In this document: positions 24,545 through 33,012 of the stretch, one piece after another | How the letters are laid out: each line of letters opens with the position of its first letter | How positions within the stretch are numbered: position 1 is the stretch's first letter | Origin: Massilia arenae | GTDB lineage: Bacteria; Pseudomonadota; Gammaproteobacteria; Burkholderiales; Burkholderiaceae_D | Reading direction: 5' to 3' | Assembly (NCBI RefSeq): GCF_008014745.1 | Contig: NZ_VPFD01000029.1 | Coordinates: 1,006-65,005, forward strand | DNA length: 64,000 nt | Notes under the pieces: model-generated | Told to the model about the DNA's origin: nothing | The model's database searches: none | Seen by the model: only the letters and a program-made list of their open reading frames with translations | Position numbers and translations under genes: made by a program

Positions 24545-26137
24545 ATGAGTTTTGAAGCACTTGGCCTGCACGCGTCCATCGTCCAGGCAGTCGTCGACAG
24601 CGGCTACACCACCCCGACCCCGGTCCAGTTGCAAGCCGTCCCTGCAGCCATCGCCGGCCGCGACCTGCTGGTGTCCTCGCAAACCGGTTCGGGCAAGACC
24701 GCGGCCTTCATGCTGCCGGCCCTGCACCGCCTGGCCAACGCCGAGCCTACCCCGGTCGGCAAGACCCCTGCACAAGAAGCGCAGGCTGCCAAGGCACGCG
24801 GCGAGCGCGTCCGTTTCAAGCCAGCCCAGCCGAAGATGCTGGTCCTGACCCCGACCCGCGAACTGGCCCTGCAAGTGACCAGCAACACCGACAAGTACAC
24901 GGCCCACATGCGCCGCGTGCGCTGCGTCTCGATCCTGGGCGGCATGCCGTACCCGAAGCAGATGCAACTGCTGGCCAAGAATCCTGAGATCCTGGTCGCC
25001 ACCCCTGGCCGCCTGATCGACCATATGGACTCGGGCAAGATCGACTTCTCGCAGCTCGAAATCCTGGTGCTGGACGAAGCCGACCGCATGCTCGACATGG
25101 GCTTTATCGACGACATCGAGAAGATCGTCGCCGCTACCCCGTCGACCCGCCAGACCATGCTGTTCTCGGCAACCCTGGACGGCGTCGTGGGCAATATGGC
25201 CCGTCGCATCACCACCGATCCGATGACGATCCAGATCGCCAGCGCCGGTAACCGTCACGAGAACATCGTGCAGCGCGTTCACTTTGTCGACGACCTGTCG
25301 CACAAGAACCGCCTGCTCGACCACCTGCTGCGCGACGAGTCGATGGACCAGGCCGTGGTGTTCACCGCCACCAAGCGTGACGCCGACATGATCGCCGACC
25401 GCCTGAACATCGCCGGCTTCGCCGCCGCCGCACTGCATGGCGACATGCACCAGGGCGCCCGTAACCGCACGCTCGACGGCATGCGCCGCGGCAGCGTGCG
25501 CGTGCTGGTGGCCACCGACGTCGCCGCGCGCGGCATCGACGTGCCGACCATCACCCACGTGGTGAACTACGACCTGCCGAAGTTCCCCGAGGACTACGTG
25601 CACCGTATCGGCCGTACCGGCCGCGCCGGCCGCAACGGCACCGCGATCTCGCTGGTCAACCACGCCGAGAACATGAACATCCGCCGCATCGAACGCTTCA
25701 CCCGCCAGCCGATCCCGGTCAACGTGGTCGAAGGTTTCGAGCCGAAGCGCAGCGCAGCACCGGCCCGCGCGGCAGCCCGTCCAGGCTGGAAGCCCGGCGA
25801 CGGCCGCAATGCCGGTGCCGGCAAGCCGGCCCAGCGCGGCTTCGGCAAGCCGGCCGGCCCGCGTGAAGGCGGTTACGCCGACCGCACGCCACGCGAAGGC
25901 TTCGCGGCGCGTCCGCAGGGCGACCGCCCTGCCGGCGAGAGCCGTTACGCCGACCGTGGCCCGCGCGAGGGTTACGCGCCGCGTCCACAAGGCGACCGTC
26001 CGGCCGCCGACCGTGCGCCACGCGACGGCAACCGCTTCGGCGGCCCGCGCGAAGGCCAGGGCCAGCGCCGCGAAGGCGGCTACAAGGGCGCCCACCCGCG
26101 CTCGATGGACGGCGCCCGCCGTTCGTTCGGCGAGTAA
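24545..26137 (+). CDS. rhlE: DEAD-box RNA helicase (RhlE-like)
   Basis: ATP-dependent RNA helicase of 530 residues. Q-motif region near 22-30, Walker A SQTGSGKT at 45-52, PTRELA, DEAD at 177-180, SAT in LFSATLD, and HRIGRTGRAGR in the second RecA domain are all intact. Domain order and the QTGSGKT/TPGR pattern fit the RhlE group. Residues from about 395 form a basic, Gly/Arg-rich unstructured tail with an internal 24-residue repeat, likely for non-specific RNA binding. Likely roles are ribosome assembly and RNA decay at low temperature. Confidence 0.9.
   Translation: MSFEALGLHASIVQAVVDSGYTTPTPVQLQAVPAAIAGRDLLVSSQTGSGKTAAFMLPALHRLANAEPTPVGKTPAQEAQAAKARGERVRFKPAQPKMLVLTPTRELALQVTSNTDKYTAHMRRVRCVSILGGMPYPKQMQLLAKNPEILVATPGRLIDHMDSGKIDFSQLEILVLDEADRMLDMGFIDDIEKIVAATPSTRQTMLFSATLDGVVGNMARRITTDPMTIQIASAGNRHENIVQRVHFVDDLSHKNRLLDHLLRDESMDQAVVFTATKRDADMIADRLNIAGFAAAALHGDMHQGARNRTLDGMRRGSVRVLVATDVAARGIDVPTITHVVNYDLPKFPEDYVHRIGRTGRAGRNGTAISLVNHAENMNIRRIERFTRQPIPVNVVEGFEPKRSAAPARAAARPGWKPGDGRNAGAGKPAQRGFGKPAGPREGGYADRTPREGFAARPQGDRPAGESRYADRGPREGYAPRPQGDRPAADRAPRDGNRFGGPREGQGQRREGGYKGAHPRSMDGARRSFGE
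25871..26012 (+). repeat. 72-bp in-frame tandem repeat in the helicase tail
   Basis: Two successive 24-residue units of the form YADR-x-PREG-[YF]-A-x-RPQGDRPA, beginning with GGTTACGCC at 25871 and CGTTACGCC at 25943. The copies differ at several third positions, so the duplication is not recent. Confidence 0.7.
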
Positions 26138-26170
26138 TCTCCGAACGCTAAACAGCAAACTGCAGTAACC

Positions 26171-26274
26171 CGTCGTCCCCGCGCAGGCGGGGATCCAAGT
26201 TTCTCAGCACGCCACTACGAATACCGAAGTGGCTGTGCAGGCAACCTTGGGTCCCCGCCTGCGCGGGGACGACG
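26171..26274. repeat. Inverted pair of GTCCCCGCGCAGGCGGGG repeats
   Basis: CGTCGTCCCCGCGCAGGCGG (continuing GGATCCAAG) at 26171-26199 and its reverse complement at 26246-26274 match over 29 bp with one mismatch, around a 46-bp centre. Each arm also contains the internal palindrome CCCCGC...GCGGGG. This is the REP/BIME-like class common in betaproteobacteria; it lies between the convergently unlinked rhlE end and selD and may protect or terminate transcripts. Confidence 0.8.
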
Positions 26275-26372
26275 CTTTTGGGCCAACGAAAAAAGTACCT
26301 CGCAGGCTCGCCGCCAAGCGCCGGCGTCCGACTTGCGCGATAATTCCACGATCAACGATAACCGGATATCCC

Positions 26373-27428
26373 ATGAGTACCAGCGACCAACCCATCAAAC
26401 TCACCTCGTTCTCGCACGGCGGCGGCTGCGGCTGCAAGATCGCGCCCGGCGTGCTGGCCGAGATCCTCAAGTCGTCCGGCGGCTTTCCGCTGCCGAAGGA
26501 GCTGATGGTCGGCATCGAGACCTCGGACGACGCCGCGGTCTACCTGCTCAATGACGAGCAGGCGCTGGTCGCCACCACCGATTTCTTCATGCCGATCGTC
26601 GACGACCCGTTCGACTTCGGCCGCATCGCCGCCACCAATGCGATCTCGGACGTGTATGCGATGGGCGGCACCCCGATCATGGCCCTGGCCCTGGTCGGCA
26701 TGCCGATCAACAAGCTGCCGCTCGAGACCATCGGCCAGATCCTGGAAGGCGGCGCATCGATCTGCCGCGAAGCCGGCATCCCGATCGCCGGCGGCCACAC
26801 GATCGATTCGGTCGAGCCGATCTACGGCCTGGTGGTGATGGGCCTGGTGCACCCGTCGAAGGTCAAGAAGAACAGCGCCGCCGGCGCCGGCGACGTGCTG
26901 GTGCTGGGCAAACCGCTGGGCGTGGGCGTGCTGTCGGCCGCGCTCAAGAAGGGCGTGCTGGGCGAGGACGGTTATGCGGCCATGATCGCCAATACCACCA
27001 AATTGAACAAGCCGGGCCGCCTGCTGGCCGACATGCCCGGCGTGCACGCCATGACCGACGTCACCGGCTTTGGCCTCTTGGGCCACCTGCTCGAACTCGC
27101 GCGTGGCGCCCAGATGCACGCGACACTTGATATGCCGGCGATCCCCCTGCTGCCCGGCGTGCTGCAACTGGCGCATGACGGCTTCTTCACCGGCGCCTCG
27201 GGACGCAACTGGGATGCCTATGGCAAGGACGTGCAGCTCGACGATGCCCTCACCCCGGCCCAGCGCGCGCTGCTGACCGATCCGCAAACCTCGGGCGGCC
27301 TGCTGGTGGCCTGCGATCCGGCCTCGGTCGACGAGGTGCTGGCCCTGTTCGCGCGCGAAGGGTTCGCGGATGCGGCGGTGGTCGGCCGCATCGAAGCCGG
27401 CGCCGCCGGCGTCACCGTTCGCGCCTGA
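26373..27428 (+). CDS. selD: Selenide, water dikinase SelD
   Basis: Makes selenophosphate from selenide and ATP, the selenium donor for selenocysteine and 2-selenouridine. 351 residues of the AIR-synthase fold; the catalytic loop reads SHGGGCGCKI with Cys19 and Lys22, so this is the Cys rather than the Sec form. Asp-rich ATP/Mg motifs include SDDAAVY and TTDFFMPIVDDPF. The ATG at 26373 fits the family N-terminus. No selA, selB, selC or mnmH is visible in the window, but a putative selenate importer lies 5.6 kb downstream. Confidence 0.95.
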   Translation: MSTSDQPIKLTSFSHGGGCGCKIAPGVLAEILKSSGGFPLPKELMVGIETSDDAAVYLLNDEQALVATTDFFMPIVDDPFDFGRIAATNAISDVYAMGGTPIMALALVGMPINKLPLETIGQILEGGASICREAGIPIAGGHTIDSVEPIYGLVVMGLVHPSKVKKNSAAGAGDVLVLGKPLGVGVLSAALKKGVLGEDGYAAMIANTTKLNKPGRLLADMPGVHAMTDVTGFGLLGHLLELARGAQMHATLDMPAIPLLPGVLQLAHDGFFTGASGRNWDAYGKDVQLDDALTPAQRALLTDPQTSGGLLVACDPASVDEVLALFAREGFADAAVVGRIEAGAAGVTVRA

Positions 27429-27441
27429 CGTTTTACCGACC

Positions 27442-27461
27442 CGGGCGCCGCGCGGCGCCCG
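27442..27461. terminator. Perfect hairpin between convergent selD and nhaR
   Basis: CGGGCGCC-GCGC-GGCGCCCG, an 8-bp GC stem in the 33-bp gap between the two stop codons. No long T-run follows on either strand, so termination strength is uncertain; a bidirectional role is plausible. Confidence 0.5.
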
Positions 27462-28406
27462 TCAGTCGCCACCTCGCCCCTCGCCCGCGCTCTCACCGCG
27501 GCCATCGCCGCGCGCGAACAGCTTGTCGCGCGCCAGCCTGCTGATCGCCACGGTGGCCGGATGGCTCATGCGGCGCTCGGTGGTAATCGCATACACCTGC
27601 TCGACCACCGACTCGACCTCGCCCAGCGCGACCAGGCCGTACTGGCTGCTGACCTGGGCCGCGATCACGCTTGGTGCGAAGAACACGCCAGCGCCCGAGC
27701 GGCCGAAGGCCTGGATCATGGCGCTGTCGTCGAACTCTCCCACCACACGCGGATGCACGTCGCAGCGTTCGAGCCAGCGCAGCAGGCGCTGGTGGATCGC
27801 GAAATCCTCGCCCGGCAGCAGCATCGGGGCATTGTGCAGGCAGGCCGGGAATGGTTGGTCAAAGGTGGCCGCCAGCGTCTCGGTGCAAAAGGCCGTCATC
27901 GGGCTCTCGCCCAGCAAGTGGTTATAGGCGCGCACGCTGAAGTGGCCCGGGATCGGGCGGTCGGCGACCACCAGGTCGAGCCGGTGCACGGCCAGGTCGG
28001 CGATCAGGCTGTCCAGCCGCCCTTCACGGCAGATCAGCTTGACGGGGTCTTTCAGCCTGAGGGCCGGCTCGACCAGATCGACGGCAATCAGCTTGGAGAC
28101 CGAATCGGCGCAACCGACGCGATAGGACGTGGTCGCGAAGGCCTGGTCACGCACCAGCTCCAGCAGCTCGTCGCCGGTATTGAAGATGGCTTCGGCGTAG
28201 CTCACGATGCGGCGCCCGGTGTCGGTCAGTTCGAGCTTGCGCCCCACCCGGCGAAACAGCTCGACGCCCAGGCTGTTGGCGAATTCGGACAGCTGGCCGG
28301 AGATCGAGTGGGGCGTCAGGTGCAGCTGTTCGGCTGCGCGCGCAATGCTGCCGGTTTTCGCTACCATCCAGAAGTAACGCAGGTGTTTATAGTTGAGTGT
28401 CGACAC
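27462..28406 (-). CDS. nhaR: LysR-family regulator, NhaR-like
   Basis: 314 residues: N-terminal winged helix-turn-helix and a C-terminal periplasmic-binding-like effector domain. The opening LNYKHLRYFWMVAKTGSIA and LTPHSISGQLSEF are close to NhaR, the Na+-responsive activator of nhaA in enterobacteria, rather than to generic LysR proteins. The start is GTG at 28406. It is divergent from terC with a LysR-type box in between. Neither nhaA nor another Na+/H+ antiporter gene is present here, so its target is unknown. Confidence 0.85.
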   Translation of the reverse strand: MSTLNYKHLRYFWMVAKTGSIARAAEQLHLTPHSISGQLSEFANSLGVELFRRVGRKLELTDTGRRIVSYAEAIFNTGDELLELVRDQAFATTSYRVGCADSVSKLIAVDLVEPALRLKDPVKLICREGRLDSLIADLAVHRLDLVVADRPIPGHFSVRAYNHLLGESPMTAFCTETLAATFDQPFPACLHNAPMLLPGEDFAIHQRLLRWLERCDVHPRVVGEFDDSAMIQAFGRSGAGVFFAPSVIAAQVSSQYGLVALGEVESVVEQVYAITTERRMSHPATVAISRLARDKLFARGDGRGESAGEGRGGD

Positions 28407-28420
28407 GGCGCTCTCGCGTA

Positions 28421-28441
28421 AAGATCGAAAAACTCGATCTT
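28421..28441. promoter_or_regulatory. LysR-type T-N11-A operator in the nhaR-terC spacer
   Basis: AAGATCGA and TCGATCTT form a perfect 8-bp inverted repeat around 5 bp, containing a T-N11-A core (28425-28437). It lies 14 bp upstream of the nhaR start codon, so autoregulation is the simplest reading; control of terC from 134 bp away is possible. Confidence 0.6.
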
Positions 28442-28460
28442 ACATCAAACAATATTCGAT

Positions 28461-28489
28461 TTGTACGATGTATTGGTGCAACCTATAGT
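28461..28489 (+). promoter_or_regulatory. Candidate promoter of terC
   Basis: TTGTAC (28461-28466), 17-bp spacer, TATAGT (28484-28489), 65 bp ahead of the terC start codon, which has AAGGAG at 28543-28548. Confidence 0.6.
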
Positions 28490-28554
28490 GTGGTTTTTAC
28501 CCATTGGAGGACTGTCATGCCCCCTCGTCCCGTTGTAAGTACAAGGAGTACCCG

Positions 28555-29520
28555 ATGAACGGATTGGAAACCATCGCAAGTCCCATGATGTGGGCCGGCT
28601 TCGTCGGCTTCGTGCTGGTCATGCTCGCACTCGACCTGTTCGTCTTCGGCGGCAACAAGGCGCACAAAGTCAGCGTCAAGGAAGCCGGCATCTGGTCGCT
28701 GGTCTGGGTCAGCCTGGCGCTGATCTTCAACGCCTGTCTGTATTTCTACCTGAAGGACACCGCCGGCCCCGAGATCGCGAGCCAGAAGTCGCTCGAATTC
28801 TTCTCCGGCTACCTGATCGAGAAAGCGCTGTCGGTCGACAACGTGTTCGTGTTCCTGCTGATCTTCACCGCCTTCCAGGTGCCGCAGCAATACCAGCGCC
28901 GCGTCCTGATCTATGGCGTGCTGGGTGCGATCATCATGCGCGCCATCATGATCAGCGCGGGCGCCTGGGTCGTGAGCGAATTCAGCTGGGTCCTGTACCT
29001 GTTCGGCGCCTTCCTGCTGTTCACCGGTATCCGCATGCTGGTGGCGGTCGACGAAGAACCGGACGTGGCCAACAACCCGATCCTGAAGCTGGCGCGCAAG
29101 CACCTGCGCGTGGCCGACGGCGACCATGGCGAGAAGTTCTTCGTCCAGAAGGATGGCCTGCGTTATGTGACGCCGCTGTTCCTGGTGCTGATCCTGATCG
29201 AAGTGACCGACCTGATCTTCGCGGTGGACTCGATCCCGGCGATCTTCGCGATCACGACCGACCCGTTCATCGTGTTCACGTCGAACATGTTCGCGATTTT
29301 AGGTTTGCGTGCACTGTACTTCCTGCTGGTCGACGTGGCTGACCGCTTCCACCTGCTCAAGTATGGCCTGGCGATGGTCCTGACCTTCATCGGCGTCAAG
29401 ATGCTGATCATGCCGTGGTATCACATCCCGGTGCAGGCTTCGCTGACTGTCGTGGCAGTCCTGATCGCTGGTAGCTGCATCGCCAGCCTGATGATCAAGC
29501 CGAAAGACGAAGCGAAGTAA
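28555..29520 (+). CDS. TerC/Alx-family integral membrane protein
   Basis: 321 residues with about nine hydrophobic segments. The family signature acidic membrane motifs appear as ALDLFVFG near residue 22, LSVDNVFVFLLIF near 95 and ITDLIFAVDSIPAIFA-like VTDLIFAVDS near 215. Members are linked to tellurite resistance, Mn2+ export and pH stress. Strong AAGGAG ribosome site. The spacer to divergent nhaR lacks a recognisable Mn2+ riboswitch. Confidence 0.9.
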   Translation: MNGLETIASPMMWAGFVGFVLVMLALDLFVFGGNKAHKVSVKEAGIWSLVWVSLALIFNACLYFYLKDTAGPEIASQKSLEFFSGYLIEKALSVDNVFVFLLIFTAFQVPQQYQRRVLIYGVLGAIIMRAIMISAGAWVVSEFSWVLYLFGAFLLFTGIRMLVAVDEEPDVANNPILKLARKHLRVADGDHGEKFFVQKDGLRYVTPLFLVLILIEVTDLIFAVDSIPAIFAITTDPFIVFTSNMFAILGLRALYFLLVDVADRFHLLKYGLAMVLTFIGVKMLIMPWYHIPVQASLTVVAVLIAGSCIASLMIKPKDEAK

Positions 29521-29553
29521 TACATCGGAAATAATGCATCGGAAGTAATACAT

Positions 29554-29587
29554 AGGGTGGAAGGCTGTGCCGTCCACCCTGTTTTTT
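29554..29587 (+). terminator. Terminator of terC
   Basis: AGGGTGGA and TCCACCCT pair over 8 bp around an 11-base loop that itself contains GGC/GCC, followed by GTTTTTT. It lies 34 bp after the terC stop and overlaps the 3' end of the opposite yihY gene by one base. Confidence 0.85.
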
Positions 29588-30534
29588 CAACCTCTCGCCA
29601 GCGGCGGAATATCGCACGTTGGCTTGTCCGGCGGCTCCCCGCCGCCGGCCTGCCCCACCCGCTCGTACTCGGCGATCACCTGGGCACCCAGCAGCAGCAG
29701 GGTGGCCGCAATCTCCAGCGAGAACATCACCACGATCGCGGTCGTCATCGAGCCATACACCAGGTTCACCTGCGACAGGGTCGAGAAATACCAGACCAGC
29801 ACGTGGCGCGCGACTTCCCACAACAGCGCCGCCGTCGCGCCGCCGATGAAGGCGTGCCAGATCGACAGCCGGCCCACCGGCATCACCAGGTAGATCGAGG
29901 TCAGCACCAGGATCTCGCCCGCCAGTCCCAACAAATACAGCAACACCCCCGACACCCCGCCCAGCGACCACTTGTAGTTGAACAGCCACACGCTCTCGGA
30001 CCCCATCACCTGCAGCGCGCCGGCGACCAGGGTCACCACCATGATGCCGATGCCCAGCGCCAGGATGTAGCAATACGGCAGCACCGCCGAGACCATGAAA
30101 TGGCGGCGTCGAATCGCGACCCGGTGCACGAAGATCACGCTCATCGCATTTTCCAACACCGTGAACGCGAGTGAGCTGAAGAACAGCATGGTCAGCGCCA
30201 GCACCCAGGTCAGCAACTGGCGGTCCTGCAGGAAGTTGGCGACCTCGGTCACGATTGGGCGCGACTGCCCCGGCACCAGCAGTTCGAGGTAGCGCCGCAA
30301 GGTGTCGAGCAATTCGTGCGGGTCGATGAAGTGCGACAGCACCACCACCACCAGCATCAGGAAGGGCACGATCGACAGCAGTGCGTAATAGGCGACGGCG
30401 CCGGCCAGCAGCAGGCCCTGGTTGGCGCGGAAGCCCTTGAGCACCTGCAGGGTGAACTTGAGGGGATGCGACAGGATGTAGATATTGGCGCGCTGGTCCT
30501 TCAGGCGCGCGCGCCAGTCACGCCGCCGGCTCAT
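29587..30534 (-). CDS. YihY/BrkB-family membrane protein
   Basis: 315 residues, about six transmembrane helices. Family features: GLLLAGAVAYYALLSIVPFL in the first helix, the GS(L/M)TTAIVVM helix and the ALLWEVARHVLVWYF segment. Once misnamed RNase BN, the family is now regarded as a probable transporter of unknown substrate. Its start overlaps the egtB stop by 4 bp, making it the third gene of an egtD-egtB-yihY operon. Confidence 0.88.
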   Translation of the reverse strand: MSRRRDWRARLKDQRANIYILSHPLKFTLQVLKGFRANQGLLLAGAVAYYALLSIVPFLMLVVVVLSHFIDPHELLDTLRRYLELLVPGQSRPIVTEVANFLQDRQLLTWVLALTMLFFSSLAFTVLENAMSVIFVHRVAIRRRHFMVSAVLPYCYILALGIGIMVVTLVAGALQVMGSESVWLFNYKWSLGGVSGVLLYLLGLAGEILVLTSIYLVMPVGRLSIWHAFIGGATAALLWEVARHVLVWYFSTLSQVNLVYGSMTTAIVVMFSLEIAATLLLLGAQVIAEYERVGQAGGGEPPDKPTCDIPPLARG

Positions 30535-31757
30535 CTTGCCAGCCGGATGCCGGTGAACTGCCAGCGCGCGCCGGACGGGAAGAAATTGCGGTAGCTGGCG
30601 CGCGCATGGCCTTCGGGCGTGGCGCAGGACGAGCCGCGCAGCACGTACTGGTTGATCATGAACTTGCCGTTGTATTCGCCGATGGCGCCCGGCGCTGGCG
30701 CATAGCCGGGATATGGCGCGTAGCTACTGCTGGTCCACTGCCAGCAGGCGCCGAACAGTTGCTGCAGGCCGGCGCCGCTGGCAGCCGCCGGATGATGGGT
30801 CGGCAGCCCGCCCAGACTTGTCTGGCGCGCCGCGAACTCCCACTCTGCCTCGGTCGGCAAGCGTGCACCGCGCCAGCGCGCATAGGCGTCGGCTTCGTAC
30901 AGCGAGACGTGGGTGACGGGACGCTCGGGATCGAGCGGCTGCACACCGTGCAGCGTGAACTCGTGCCAGCCATCGTCCTGCTCGATCCAGTACAGCGGCC
31001 GGGCGATCTCGCCCGAGCAGACCCGGTCCCAGCCCTCGGCCAGCCACAGGGCCGGGTCGCGGTAGCCGCCGGCCTCAATGAAGGCGCGGTATTCGCCATT
31101 GGTGACGAGGCGCGAGGCCAGCGCGAACGGCGCCACATAGGTGCGATGGCGCGGCAGTTCGTTGTCGAAGCAAAAGCCGCTGCCCTTGTGGCCGATCTCG
31201 GCCAGTCCACCTTCGAACCGCAGCCACTCCAGCTGCGGCGCCGGTGTCGATGGCGCCAGGGGCTCGGCCGCATAGGCCGGATACAGGGGGCTCTGCGCCA
31301 GCAGGTGCTTGACGTCGGTGAGCATCAATTCCTGGTGCTGCTGCTCGTGCTGCAGGCCCAGTTCGACCAGACTCGCCAGCGCGTCGTCAATACCGCGCGC
31401 CAGCAAGGCGTCCATGCGGCGGTCGACGTCATGGCGGTAGGCCTTCACCTCGCCCAGTGCCGGCCGCGTGAGCAGGCCGCGCTGCGGACGCGGATGCTTG
31501 TCGCCGACGCCGTTGTAGTAGGAGTTGAAAATGACGCGGAACGCCGGGTGGAACGGCGCGAAGCCCGGCTCGCGCGGTTCGAGGATGAAGGTCTCGAAGA
31601 ACCAGGTGGTGTGCGCCAGGTGCCACTTGATCGGGCTGGCGTCGGGCATCGACTGCGCGCAGCAGTCCTCGTCGGACAACCTTTCTGCCAGGTGCAGCGA
31701 ACGGCCGCGCACCCGGGCAAAAGTGCGTGGCAGGCCCTCGTCGCGCAGCATATTCAT
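30531..31757 (-). CDS. egtB: Ergothioneine biosynthesis protein EgtB (iron sulfoxide synthase)
   Basis: Non-haem iron enzyme coupling hercynine with a thiol (gamma-glutamylcysteine or cysteine) and O2. 408 residues: a DinB-like N-terminal domain whose iron ligands are probably His49 (WHLAHTTWFFE) and His137/His141 (LQHEQQHQELM), then a formylglycine-generating-enzyme-like C-terminal domain (PTEAEWEFAAR, GSSCATPEGHARASYRNFF). Overlaps egtD by 4 bp. No egtC, egtE or egtA is adjacent, as in many proteobacterial egtBD pairs. Confidence 0.93.
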   Translation of the reverse strand: MNMLRDEGLPRTFARVRGRSLHLAERLSDEDCCAQSMPDASPIKWHLAHTTWFFETFILEPREPGFAPFHPAFRVIFNSYYNGVGDKHPRPQRGLLTRPALGEVKAYRHDVDRRMDALLARGIDDALASLVELGLQHEQQHQELMLTDVKHLLAQSPLYPAYAAEPLAPSTPAPQLEWLRFEGGLAEIGHKGSGFCFDNELPRHRTYVAPFALASRLVTNGEYRAFIEAGGYRDPALWLAEGWDRVCSGEIARPLYWIEQDDGWHEFTLHGVQPLDPERPVTHVSLYEADAYARWRGARLPTEAEWEFAARQTSLGGLPTHHPAAASGAGLQQLFGACWQWTSSSYAPYPGYAPAPGAIGEYNGKFMINQYVLRGSSCATPEGHARASYRNFFPSGARWQFTGIRLAR

Positions 31758-32746
31758 ACGGGTATGGCCTGTGCGTGGATCACGGCAAACCAGCGCTGGG
31801 GATCGGTCCAGACGCGGGTCGCCTCGAAACCGGAACGCTCCAGCAGCTTGATGGCGTCGGCCTGCTGGTATTTATAGCTGTTCTCGGTGTGGATGCAGTC
31901 GCCCGCCTCGAAGCGGCGCGCGCCGCCGCGCCAGTGCACGTCTTGCGCCGTGCGCGCCTCGAGGTGCATCTCGATGCGTCCGCGCGCGGCATTGTAGAAA
32001 CCGTGGTGGCGCCACTGGCGGATGTCGAAGTCGGCGTCGACCAGCTGGTTTACATGGCGCAGGATGTTCAGGTTGAAGGCGGCGGTCACGCCCAGCGCGT
32101 CGTCATAGGCGGCGTCGAGCGTGGCTTTGTCCTTGGCCAGGTCGATGCCGATCAGGATGCCGCCGTCCGGCCCGCATTGCGCACGCAGGCGCATGAGGAA
32201 CTCGTGCGCGAGCTCGGGCGTGAAATTGCCGAGCGACGAGCCGGGATAAAAGAACAGGCGGCGCTCGGCGCGCACCAGCTCGGGCAATTCGAAGCGATTC
32301 GAGAAATCCATGCCCAGCGCTTCCATCGCGATCTGCGGGAAACGCTGGCGCAGGCGCGCCAGGGCGTCATGCGTGAATTCGCTGGAGATGTCGACCGCCA
32401 CATATTGCGCCGGCTGCAGCAGCGGGAACAGCTTGGCGGCCTTGGCGCAATTGCCGGCGCCGAGGTCGATCATGGTGGCGCCGGTGCCGGCCACGCGCGC
32501 GATCTCGGCGCCGTGACGCTCGAAGATCGCCGCCTCGGTACGGGTTGGATAATACTCGGGCAATTCGCAGATCGCCTCGAACAGCTTGGATCCGAGCGCG
32601 TCATACAGGAATTTGGGCGAAATGCAGGGTTCAGCCGCGCCGAGGCCCACGTGCAGCTCTTCTGCATCGTGGGCATTGGCGATTGCGGAGCTGGAGGCAG
32701 CCATGGGCTTGTCCGATGTGCAGGATGTCAGCATAAGGTTTATCAT
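31754..32746 (-). CDS. egtD: L-histidine N-alpha-methyltransferase EgtD
   Basis: Trimethylates histidine with S-adenosylmethionine to give hercynine, the first step of ergothioneine synthesis. 330 residues; SAM-binding ATMIDLGAGNCAKA, the family string PEYYPTRTEAAIF, LFFYPGSSLGNF and GIDLAKD are diagnostic. ATG at 32746 is used; a GTG at 32758 and an ATG at 32734 are also in frame and none has a clear ribosome site. First gene of the operon egtD-egtB-yihY. Confidence 0.93.
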   Translation of the reverse strand: MINLMLTSCTSDKPMAASSSAIANAHDAEELHVGLGAAEPCISPKFLYDALGSKLFEAICELPEYYPTRTEAAIFERHGAEIARVAGTGATMIDLGAGNCAKAAKLFPLLQPAQYVAVDISSEFTHDALARLRQRFPQIAMEALGMDFSNRFELPELVRAERRLFFYPGSSLGNFTPELAHEFLMRLRAQCGPDGGILIGIDLAKDKATLDAAYDDALGVTAAFNLNILRHVNQLVDADFDIRQWRHHGFYNAARGRIEMHLEARTAQDVHWRGGARRFEAGDCIHTENSYKYQQADAIKLLERSGFEATRVWTDPQRWFAVIHAQAIPV

Positions 32747-33012
32747 TCGTGCCGCCACGCCGCACCATGCGAGATGGCATATGAGTTTAACGTCTATGTA
32801 TTGCTGTTTTATCCATCATAGCGGATTCTCTATTTTTGCTGTGCGCGCCACAATTCTAGCGTGCAGGTAAATACCCGCCGTCCCATAGTGGGAAAAACAG
32901 TGGTCTTTTGCCACGTGGAATACCCATCCCGCACTGTCGGGCATTTATAATTCGTTTCCACGTTTCATTAACCAGTACTTTCACCAGTACTTCGTCACCG
33001 ATAAGAGCTCCC

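Noticed and set aside
24524-26158. A 544-codon minus-strand frame opposite the DEAD-box helicase
   Set aside because: Low-complexity Ala/Arg/Val/His composition, no motif, fully antisense to a helicase with all motifs intact.
26275-27461. A selC-like tRNA-Sec or a SECIS element around selD
   Set aside because: No cloverleaf with an extended acceptor stem or in-frame TGA with a following hairpin was found; SelD itself uses Cys.
28407-28554. Manganese (yybP-ykoY) riboswitch upstream of terC
   Set aside because: The spacer lacks the conserved paired loops of that class; only an ordinary promoter and ribosome site are seen.
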